The translations under genes were made by a program, and so were the position numbers. A model generated the notes under the pieces. That model saw only the letters and a program-made list of their open reading frames with translations, ran no database searches and had not been told where the DNA came from. 6,400 nt of DNA from assembly GCA_001804025.1 (NCBI GenBank), contig MHFC01000068.1:1-6400 (forward strand), written 5' to 3'. Below are positions 1 to 5,528 of this stretch, in pieces (positions within the stretch are counted from its first letter, which is position 1; each line of letters begins with the position of its first letter). Origin of the DNA: Omnitrophica bacterium GWA2_52_8. GTDB taxonomy: Bacteria; Omnitrophota; Omnitrophia; Omnitrophales; Aquincolibacteriaceae.

Positions 1-21
1 AGAGGTATCGACCTTTATCAT
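1..21 (-). CDS. Possible 5' end of the next operon gene (tadC expected by position), truncated by window edge
   Basis: After the tadB stop, the minus strand has an ATG at 21-19 that opens a frame running off the window edge; the visible residues are MIKVDTS. An in-frame TAG lies three codons upstream, so this is the first ATG of that frame. No convincing Shine-Dalgarno precedes it. A second frame, with a TTG at 35-33, is also open to the edge, and the true start could lie outside the window. The idea that this is tadC rests only on the usual tadA-tadB-tadC order and the short 29-base gap to tadB. Seven codons cannot identify a protein. Confidence 0.25.
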
Positions 22-50
22 GAACTGCTAAATCCAATCTTGAAAGGGTA

Positions 51-1019
51 CTAGGTTGCGATTCGAATATTGGTAATCATTCTGAGCGCCAGCATCCCGA
101 ACAGCCATAAGAAGATGGTGACGCCCAGAATCATCTGCCCGTCTTCGGTAGTGTACAGTGCCGACAAATAAGTCGGATTAAGTAGCTGAATCACCATCGT
201 GATCATGAAGGGGAGCATCGCCAGAATCAAGGCACTCATGCGCGCCTGCGCCGTTAAGACTTTAAGCTCCTTGCGGATCGTCACGCGCGCGTTGATGGTG
301 TCTTCGAGATTTCGTACCAGCTCGACCAGGTTCCCGCCGCTTTCCTGCTGGACCGTGAGTGCGACCGCGAAAGTTTGAATATCAAGCGTTCCGATGCTTT
401 TTTTCATCTCGCCTATGGCGTCGACCATGCTCATCCCCATGGAGGTTTGCTGCATCAGGTACGAAAATTCCAGATTGACCGGATACGGAGCGTCCTGGAC
501 GACGCGTTCGAATGCGGTCGAAAGGCCAAGCCCTGCCGTGAGACAGCCCCGGATCGTTTGAAGGGCTTTTGGAAATTGCAGGCCGAATTGATCAAGATAG
601 CGGGTCCGCATGAACCTTAAAAAAACGACCGGAACGGCAAAGAGACTGATTGCCGGGAACAGAAAAACAAAGATAACCGGTATTTCCTGTATTGAGAGGA
701 TGCCGTAAAGAACCGCCGGAATCAGCAAAGAGACCAAAATGAAGGATGCGGGAGACATCTTGATCCCGGCTTGCCGCAGGGACCGGCTTAATTTGCGTAC
801 GGGGGCCTGTTTCTCAAGGATTTCATTGAAGGCTTTGATATCACTGTAAATAGCCTTTTTCTCGATGGAGATGCTGTGTTTTGCTTCTAGTCCTTTTAAG
901 CGGATTTTGAGCCGGTTGCGGTAAGAAGCGGATTGTCCGAAGAACACATCCATCGTGTAATACGTCATCCCGAAAATCGCGATGGCGGCAAGCATTCCGG
1001 CCAGGGCAAAGGAGCTCAT
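51..1019 (-). CDS. tadB: TadB-like Flp pilus inner-membrane platform protein (T2SF/GspF domain)
   Basis: This 322-residue protein is an inner-membrane platform component of the Tad pilus machine. In this family TadB pairs with TadC and converts movements of the TadA ATPase into pilin extraction and assembly. Hydrophobic segments are visible at about residues 4-20, 92-107, 113-137, 262-281 and 296-314. The cytoplasmic T2SSF/GspF domain spans about 145-260. Within it, the stretch at 222-253 (QQESGGNLVELVRNLEDTI and following residues) is the conserved TadB core, followed by AQARMSALILAMLP leading into a membrane helix. Length is typical. The ATG shares one base with the tadA stop (TGATG), and a GGGAGG Shine-Dalgarno lies 1030-1025 inside the tadA end, so the two are probably translationally coupled. 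Family assignment is firm; TadB rather than TadC is supported by position directly after tadA and by the N-terminal membrane helix. Confidence 0.93.
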   Translation of the reverse strand: MSSFALAGMLAAIAIFGMTYYTMDVFFGQSASYRNRLKIRLKGLEAKHSISIEKKAIYSDIKAFNEILEKQAPVRKLSRSLRQAGIKMSPASFILVSLLIPAVLYGILSIQEIPVIFVFLFPAISLFAVPVVFLRFMRTRYLDQFGLQFPKALQTIRGCLTAGLGLSTAFERVVQDAPYPVNLEFSYLMQQTSMGMSMVDAIGEMKKSIGTLDIQTFAVALTVQQESGGNLVELVRNLEDTINARVTIRKELKVLTAQARMSALILAMLPFMITMVIQLLNPTYLSALYTTEDGQMILGVTIFLWLFGMLALRMITNIRIAT

Positions 1020-2344
1020 CAGGCCCTCCCGGTTTTTTTCTCGATGAGGCTGATAAATTTCGGCTTGATCGGAAGCTGGACAAAATCTCCGATGATTTCA
1101 CCCTTGGCATCAACCCCGCGCTCTTCGAATTTGGCGATTTCCTGAAGGGTGATCACATCGCCCTCCATGCCGACGACTTCGGAGATCGAACTGACGCGCC
1201 GTTTGCCGTCCGGATAGCGTTTGATTTGAACAATGAGATGCAATGCCGAGGCCATTTGGCGCATGACGACGACGTGGGTCAGGTTTGGGTTGGCCATCAG
1301 GACCATCGTTTCAATACGTGACAGGGCATCCCGCGGAGTATTGGCGTGGACGGTGGTCATGGAACCTTCGTGCCCCGTGTTCATGGCCTGCAGCATGTCC
1401 AGGGCTTCCGCGCCCCGGACTTCACCGACGATAATACGGTCGGGACGCATGCGCAGGGAGTTGCGGACAAGATCACGCTGCAGGATCTGTCCTTTGCCTT
1501 CGACGTTTGGCGGCCTTGTTTCCAGACGCACGACATGAGGCTGCTGCAGCTGAAGTTCGGCCGCGTCCTCGATGGTAATAATCCGCTCGCCGTCGGGGAT
1601 AAAGCGCGAGACGACGTTCAGAAGCGTGGTTTTACCGGAGCCCGTACCGCCCGAGATGACAACGTTTAATTTGTTTTCCACGGCGGCTTTCAAGAAATCG
1701 ACGATTTGCGAATTCATCGACCCCATCCGGACGTAGTCTTCGTAAGTAAACGGGATTTTTTTAAACCGGCGGATGGAAATAATCGGGCCGTCCAGGGCCA
1801 GCGGCGGAATCACGGCGTTGACGCGCGAGCCGTCGGCAAGTCGGGCGTCGACCATCGGCGAAGCCTCATCAATACGTCTGCCGATACGGGCGGCAATACG
1901 GTTGATAATGTGCCGGACGTGATTATCGTCCCGAAAGTGTATGTTTGTCAGCACCAGTTTTCCGTGCTGTTCGATATAGACTTGGGAGTAGCCGTTTACT
2001 AGGATTTCATCAACGCTGGGCTGATGGAGGAGCGGTTCTAGAGGGCCGAGGCCGAACGTCTCGTGGACAATTTCTTCGACGAGGTCCGCGAGTTGCTCGG
2101 TGTTGAGCGGGATTTTTTCGCCCGTAATGATTTTTTGGAGAAGATTTGCGACCTGTTTGCGGCCTTCTTCGGGTTCCAGCTTGAAGAGCGCTTCAACGTC
2201 GAGCGACTCGATGAGTTTCTGATGCAGGCGCTGTTTCGTATCGTTTAAAAAATCACTCCGGATGGCGGGTCCCGGACCCTGGAAGTTGCCTTGGGGCTCC
2301 GGTTTTCCGGTAGTCTTTTTTTTCAAACGGTCCGATAAAGACAT
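1019..2344 (-). CDS. tadA: TadA/CpaF secretion ATPase of the Tad/Flp pilus
   Basis: This 441-residue cytoplasmic ATPase belongs to the VirB11/GspE (type II/IV secretion ATPase) family and powers Flp pilus assembly; TadA enzymes are hexameric, and CpaF-type members are reported to drive both extension and retraction. All family motifs are intact: Walker [10 protein letters not shown] at 232-240 (K238), Asp box [10 protein letters not shown] at 255-264 (E259, D260), Walker [10 protein letters not shown] at 303-311 (E308) and His box [11 protein letters not shown] at 327-337 (H333). The conserved N-terminal CpaF region [10 protein letters not shown] (97-106) and VDEILVNG (111-118) precedes the core. 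The first 30 residues are a polar, Pro/Gly-containing lead. The ATG at 2344 has a strong GAGGAG Shine-Dalgarno at 2355-2350, five bases away, so it can start translation independently of tadZ, which lies 377 bases upstream across a repeat-rich spacer. It overlaps tadB by one base. Confidence 0.97.
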   Translation of the reverse strand: MSLSDRLKKKTTGKPEPQGNFQGPGPAIRSDFLNDTKQRLHQKLIESLDVEALFKLEPEEGRKQVANLLQKIITGEKIPLNTEQLADLVEEIVHETFGLGPLEPLLHQPSVDEILVNGYSQVYIEQHGKLVLTNIHFRDDNHVRHIINRIAARIGRRIDEASPMVDARLADGSRVNAVIPPLALDGPIISIRRFKKIPFTYEDYVRMGSMNSQIVDFLKAAVENKLNVVISGGTGSGKTTLLNVVSRFIPDGERIITIEDAAELQLQQPHVVRLETRPPNVEGKGQILQRDLVRNSLRMRPDRIIVGEVRGAEALDMLQAMNTGHEGSMTTVHANTPRDALSRIETMVLMANPNLTHVVVMRQMASALHLIVQIKRYPDGKRRVSSISEVVGMEGDVITLQEIAKFEERGVDAKGEIIGDFVQLPIKPKFISLIEKKTGRA

Positions 2345-2388
2345 AATTTCTCCTCAAGAGTTAATTAATGATTCGTTTGTGTGCTGTC

Positions 2389-2413
2389 ATTCCCGATTGC
2401 TTTTATCGGGAAT
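2389..2413. repeat. Perfect 9-bp inverted repeat, ATTCCCGAT/ATCGGGAAT
   Basis: The arms at 2389-2397 and 2405-2413 are perfectly complementary, with a 7-base loop (TGCTTTT). The outer flank GTC before the left arm gives GTCATTCCCG. The related sequence GGGGATGAC borders the hairpins further in (2516-2523 and 2579-2586), which suggests these are members of one dispersed intergenic repeat family. It lies 45 bases upstream of the tadA start codon. Confidence 0.75.
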
Positions 2414-2414
2414 C

Positions 2415-2478
2415 TCCGCCAGAGGCGGACCCGCCTGTATTTTCCGCCAAAGGCGGATCAGCCTCAGGCTGAGGCGGG
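2415..2478. repeat. Tandem GC-rich hairpins with competing nested stems
   Basis: Two near-identical hairpins, TCCGCC-AGA-GGCGGA (2415-2429) and TCCGCC-AAA-GGCGGA (2443-2457), differ only in the loop. They are followed by the near-palindrome GCCTCAG-G-CTGAGGC (2461-2475). In addition CCCGCCT at 2430-2436 can pair with AGGCGGG at 2472-2478, enclosing the second hairpin. This outer stem competes with the palindrome for bases 2472-2475. The whole block could fold into a branched structure in RNA or single-stranded DNA. Confidence 0.7.
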
Positions 2479-2495
2479 CAGTCACAATTTCCAAG

Positions 2496-2544
2496 ATCCC
2501 CGCTTAATACATGCGGGGATGACGAGGGCTTCATTGGCCCTCGT
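2496..2544. repeat. Two adjacent 8-bp hairpins
   Basis: ATCCCCGC (2496-2503) pairs with GCGGGGAT (2513-2520) across a 9-base loop. Two bases later ACGAGGGC (2522-2529) pairs with GCCCTCGT (2537-2544) across a 7-base loop. Both stems are perfect. The first is followed by GAC, giving the GGGGATGAC string that recurs at 2579-2586. Confidence 0.7.
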
Positions 2545-2548
2545 ACTT

Positions 2549-2581
2549 CCCCGTGCTGGTTTAATGAAAAACCAGCCGGGG
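2549..2581. repeat. 13-bp bulged hairpin ending in CGGGGATGAC
   Basis: CCCCG (2549-2553) and GCTGGTTT (2555-2562) pair with AAACCAGC (2569-2576) and CGGGG (2577-2581). This leaves a one-base bulge (T2554) and a 6-base loop. It is the longest stem in the cluster near tadA. Neither strand has a T tract after it, so it does not look like an intrinsic terminator. The trailing GGGGATGAC is shared with the hairpin at 2496-2520. Confidence 0.7.
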
Positions 2582-2628
2582 ATGACAAAATATTAAAAGC
2601 CTTACGCGCTGTTGCTTAGAACAGAACC

Positions 2629-2714
2629 TTTGCAAAATGGCCGGCCGGCGGCGTGCTTCCCATAGGGGCAATATTTCACTGCCTGTCCCCTATGGGCGCC
2701 GGCCATTTTGCAAA
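2629..2714. repeat. 86-base two-block inverted repeat (17 bp + 10 bp) directly after tadZ, MITE/REPIN-like
   Basis: The outer arms TTTGCAAAATGGCCGGC (2629-2645) and GCCGGCCATTTTGCAAA (2698-2714) are perfectly complementary over 17 bp. Inside them CCCATAGGGG (2659-2668) pairs perfectly with CCCCTATGGG (2687-2696). The two blocks are separated by 13 bases on one side (2646-2658) and one base (C2697) on the other, and the central loop is 18 bases. The right arm ends eight bases from the tadZ stop codon. The size and perfect terminal arms are what a small non-autonomous mobile element or paired REP would show, but I see no obvious target-site duplication in the flanks. A mRNA-stabilising or transcription-attenuating hairpin is the alternative. 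Confidence 0.75.
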
Positions 2715-2721
2715 AGCTCAG

Positions 2722-3912
2722 TTAGAAGATGAAAAACCGTTTCTTCTTCCCTTTGCCTGATTGAAAGTTAGTCAAAATGCGCGATGCGAAATAGTCGAAG
2801 TCATGATTAAGGCCTGATTTTTTGGCAATCATGGAAATTGGTTCGCCGTATTTCACGCTGCGCTTTGCGGTTGCGTAATCATTGGGCAGGTAGAGCACCG
2901 GTTCATGCCGGATAACTTCCTTGATCTGCTGTTTTTGAATGTCCTCGTGCCGCGCGCCGTGACGGTTGATGATCACCCGGATTTTATTCTGGCTGTAGCC
3001 CAGTTTTTCAAGAATCTCAAGACACCGCGAGGCGCTGCGCATCGAAATGATTTCCATGGTCGTCGGCATAAAGATATAGGCCGAAATATCAAGCAAGGGG
3101 ATCAGTATATCGGTCAATTTGTGTCCGCCGTCGACGACGATGTGGTCAAAATAATTCGTAAAAATCTGGAGCATTTTGTCGATTTGCTCGGGAAGGATCT
3201 TGTCGATTTCATCGATTTTGTCCGGGGCCGGAAGAATATAAACGCCGCTCGGATGGGGCTGAAACAGGCTGTCCAGATAGTTTTTGTCGATATGAGACAG
3301 GTTTTCAATGAGGTCGTGCAGTGTGTATTTCGGATCCTCATTCAAAAAGAAAGGGATGTCGCTCGATTGCAGCGACATGTCCCAAAGCAGGACTTTTTTG
3401 CGCGATATGCGGGCCAGGCTCACCGCCGTATTGAGCGAGATAAACGTGTTGCCGACGCCGCCTTTCGTGCAAAAGAAGGTGTAGAGTTTACCCTTGGCCT
3501 TGGTTCCCGGAAGTTCTTTGGGTTTTTCCGCGGATAGGTCAAACCGGGAGATGCAGTCGAGGACGGCCGATTTTTCGACCGGCAGGTTGATAAAATCGCG
3601 AAACCCCTGTTTGACATAGTCGACCGCCGCCGCTTTTTGCTCTTCGCGGATGACCGCGACCAGCGGGATTTTATCCGCGATGCGCTGCAGTCCCTGCATC
3701 AGGCTTTCGAGTTCTTCCGGAGGCAGATTTGCCAAATCCACCATGATCAGGTCCGGCGTATATTGCAGGAGCAGGTCTTCCATGGTGATCTGGAGCAGGC
3801 ACTGGTCGAGACGGCAATGATCGAGGCTCCGGTCCGAAAAACATTTTTTCAAATCCGAAATAGTTTTTTCGCTGGTCGACAACAGCGTGACATGAAACGA
3901 CTCTTTTTTCAC
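2722..3912 (-). CDS. tadZ: TadZ/CpaE pilus localisation protein (pseudo-receiver + MinD/ParA ATPase) with altered Walker A
   Basis: This 396-residue cytoplasmic protein matches TadZ/CpaE, which positions the Tad secretion complex, often at a pole. Residues 1-125 resemble an atypical receiver domain: D59 sits in LIMVDL at the expected beta-3 position, but the usual acidic pair near the N-terminus is not evident. The ParA/MinD-like domain starts near 142. Its deviant Walker A is CTKGGVGNT (148-156), keeping the signature lysine K150 but with N155 where KGGxxK(T/S) has lysine. A Walker A'-like LLWDMSLQSSD (175-185) and a Walker B-like HIVVDGG (257-263) follow. The C-terminus ends in a basic-aromatic tail, GKGKKKRFFIF. 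Start is GTG, chosen because GAGGA (3925-3921) lies eight bases upstream and overlaps the preceding gene's TGA; the intergenic gap is 11 bases. Confidence 0.92.
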   Translation of the reverse strand: MKKESFHVTLLSTSEKTISDLKKCFSDRSLDHCRLDQCLLQITMEDLLLQYTPDLIMVDLANLPPEELESLMQGLQRIADKIPLVAVIREEQKAAAVDYVKQGFRDFINLPVEKSAVLDCISRFDLSAEKPKELPGTKAKGKLYTFFCTKGGVGNTFISLNTAVSLARISRKKVLLWDMSLQSSDIPFFLNEDPKYTLHDLIENLSHIDKNYLDSLFQPHPSGVYILPAPDKIDEIDKILPEQIDKMLQIFTNYFDHIVVDGGHKLTDILIPLLDISAYIFMPTTMEIISMRSASRCLEILEKLGYSQNKIRVIINRHGARHEDIQKQQIKEVIRHEPVLYLPNDYATAKRSVKYGEPISMIAKKSGLNHDFDYFASRILTNFQSGKGKKKRFFIF

Positions 3913-3920
3913 TTTGGGAT

Positions 3921-3925
3921 TCCTC
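3921..3925 (-). promoter_or_regulatory. Shine-Dalgarno for tadZ overlapping the upstream stop codon
   Basis: GAGGA is read on the minus strand at 3925-3921. Its first two bases lie in the TGA stop (3926-3924) of the vWA gene, and it is eight bases from the GTG start at 3912. This fixes the GTG as the tadZ start and suggests that ribosomes finishing the upstream gene can re-initiate on tadZ. Confidence 0.7.
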
Positions 3926-5528
3926 AGTTGTTACTGGGTTGACCGTAAGGTGTTTGACCGACGAGAATAAAGGGAATAAAGTCCGCAATTTCATCATAGA
4001 TTTTCTGAAGCGTTTCGCCGACGTCGTCCGTGGAATCAATATGAAAATGGCCTTCTTTTAGCCCTGACATATAGGCGATTTCGTCGAATAAAACCCGTGT
4101 ATTGTTATTGATGTCGCCGTAGCTGATGGGGTAAATCAAGATCCCTTCGCTGATGGCTTTTTTGGCCCTCAAAAACGTATAGTTTCTTGCCCGCAGCTCC
4201 TGGGACGCATCAACCGGATCGGGGAAACAAATGACCGAGTCCGCCGGGAGGTTCGGGAATTCATACGAAAATTTGGGGGCACAAGTCGGTTTCCCGTCTG
4301 TGAATAGAATAATGACACTGACGCTGTATTCTCCCGGATCGTCGACGATGGTGTTGACTGCGGTGTCAATGGCCATGCCGATATTGGTCCCGCCATAGGG
4401 GATTGCGATCGGCCCGTCATACTGCTTTGTCGTGAAATTCATGACGGCAACGCTTGCCGGCAGAATGTAGTGCGGTTGTGAATTGACGCCGCCCAAGGGG
4501 CCTTGGACCAAATTTGAATATAGCGTGTCATTGCTCAATAGTCCGCTGACATCGGTATCAAACTCCGGCAGTTGAATGTCGGTCAATCCCATTTTTTCCA
4601 CGGCAGACTCCGAAAAATAGTGGATGCTTGCGCGGTCTCCCGCGAGACCGTGCTCGCTCAAGGTCAATAAAAAGTCTGAGGTCGTCTGCAAAACGTTTTG
4701 CATCGGCTGTACATCTCGCGGCGTTTCAAAGCCTGGGAATCGGCTTGCCGGGCCGGGAGCATAAGGAGAAAAGTGGGGCGAATCGGCAACCGAACTCCTC
4801 GGCGGATAGGTGATAAAACTCTGATTGGCAGGCCATGGGTAATTAGTCCCTAATCCGCCGGCTGGAGGTGGGTAGGTCTGATCATCCATGGAGCCTGACG
4901 TATCCAGGATGTGGACGAAGTTTCTTGGTGCCAAAATCGAGACCGCTTCGCGTTCGAGTTTCAGGTAATTGATCCCCATCATTTTCCCAAAAAGGGTGCC
5001 CACCGACCGGGCGGGGGCCTGCTGTCCGGACCGCGTGTCTTTACGCCACAGATGGATCCGGAATGCAGAAATTTCGTTGATATTGCTTGAATCGGGAGTC
5101 ATGGGAGTAAATTGCGAGCCGTCATAGGCGGTATTGCTTTGAATATCGTAAGCACCGTATTCCAGTTCAAATTCATAGGTGAAGTCGGTCGTTTTCTTCA
5201 GGACTTTGCTGCGACTGATCATATCGGTGACGGTGGTCTGAACCTCGGATTTGATTTGATTGACGTCCACGGATGAGTTGGTGCCGTCCGCCATTTGGTC
5301 GCGCAGTGACGTGACAAAAGATTTTGCCGCTTGCAGAGCCCCGGAATCGGCCACAGATTGCAATTCGTTGGCTACGACATAGGCATAGCTGATATCGATG
5401 GCCATCGCCGCCAAAGACAGGGCCGCAACCAAAAAAATGGCGGTCCAAACGAGCGCAAAGCCTTTTTGATTGAGCGGGGCCCGTTTGAAACGTCTCGACA
5501 AGTTAAAGTATCTGCGCATCCAGAGCAT
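3924..5528 (-). CDS. TadG-like Flp pilus protein with N-terminal TadE/G anchor and vWA domain
   Basis: This protein of 534 residues (541 if the ATG at 5549 is used) is probably an envelope component of the Tad apparatus. Numbering here is from the ATG at 5528. A short basic N-terminus leads to QKGFALVWTAIFLVAALSLA and a membrane helix at about 24-46. The following AIDISYAYVVANELQSVADS and GALQAA are the hallmark of the TadE/TadG-like anchor family. Residues about 75-205 form the linker region usual in these proteins. The vWA domain begins at FVHILDTSGSM; the metal site (MIDAS) is complete: DTSGS 209-213, T381 in GGTNIG, and D411 in LFTDGK. Between DTSGS and T381 lies a large insertion that includes a Pro/aromatic-rich stretch at about 217-278. 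The only two cysteines, C416 and C434, may form a disulfide outside the cytoplasm. The gene overlaps the secretin gene by 26 bases. An adhesin, tip or minor pilin role is inference. Confidence 0.88.
   Translation of the reverse strand: MLWMRRYFNLSRRFKRAPLNQKGFALVWTAIFLVAALSLAAMAIDISYAYVVANELQSVADSGALQAAKSFVTSLRDQMADGTNSSVDVNQIKSEVQTTVTDMISRSKVLKKTTDFTYEFELEYGAYDIQSNTAYDGSQFTPMTPDSSNINEISAFRIHLWRKDTRSGQQAPARSVGTLFGKMMGINYLKLEREAVSILAPRNFVHILDTSGSMDDQTYPPPAGGLGTNYPWPANQSFITYPPRSSVADSPHFSPYAPGPASRFPGFETPRDVQPMQNVLQTTSDFLLTLSEHGLAGDRASIHYFSESAVEKMGLTDIQLPEFDTDVSGLLSNDTLYSNLVQGPLGGVNSQPHYILPASVAVMNFTTKQYDGPIAIPYGGTNIGMAIDTAVNTIVDDPGEYSVSVIILFTDGKPTCAPKFSYEFPNLPADSVICFPDPVDASQELRARNYTFLRAKKAISEGILIYPISYGDINNNTRVLFDEIAYMSGLKEGHFHIDSTDDVGETLQKIYDEIADFIPFILVGQTPYGQPSNN

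Larger units (their letters stand above)
2345..2721. other. Repeat-filled, non-coding gap in the operon between tadZ and tadA
   Basis: This 377-base spacer is the only sizeable non-coding stretch in the window and the only gap of more than about 30 bases in the operon. It contains a series of inverted repeats listed separately (2389-2413, 2415-2478, 2496-2544, 2549-2581 and 2629-2714). The short frames that cross it are made of the repeats themselves and show no protein-like composition. I see no classic intrinsic terminator: none of the hairpins is followed on the minus strand by a clean T tract. A very weak promoter-like pair (ATGACA at 2390-2385, ATTAAT at 2369-2364, 15-base spacing) sits just before tadA. 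The segment 2587-2628 holds nothing I recognise beyond a small CTGTT/AACAG hairpin at 2609-2624. Confidence 0.85.

Noticed and set aside
2389..2413. Neisseria dRS3-like element (ATTCCC...GGGAAT ends)
   Set aside because: The ends match that pattern in outline, but the spacing differs (25 rather than 20 bases) and nothing else suggests Neisseria. ATTCCC/GGGAAT palindromes occur in many unrelated genomes.
2415..2586. CRISPR array
   Set aside because: Repeat units are short palindromes of differing sequence and spacing, with no constant-length repeat and unique spacers.
2262..2596. Short frames on both strands crossing the tadZ-tadA spacer (61-81 residues)
   Set aside because: Their sequence is translated palindromic repeat, and they have no Shine-Dalgarno or protein-like pattern.
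2629..2714. Intrinsic terminator after tadZ
   Set aside because: The stem is long, but the minus strand continues with GGTTCTG rather than a T tract, and the hairpin is much larger and more interrupted than a normal terminator.
2905..3537. A 210-residue open frame on the plus strand opposite tadZ
   Set aside because: It lies wholly inside the well-supported tadZ gene, has no family motifs, and its composition is what the complement of tadZ codons would give. It is a shadow frame.
4633..4650. Perfect CGGTCTC/GAGACCG inverted repeat within the vWA gene
   Set aside because: It is a 7-bp stem encoding ordinary domain residues (GLAGDR) in the correct frame; one such match in 6.4 kb of coding sequence is expected by chance.
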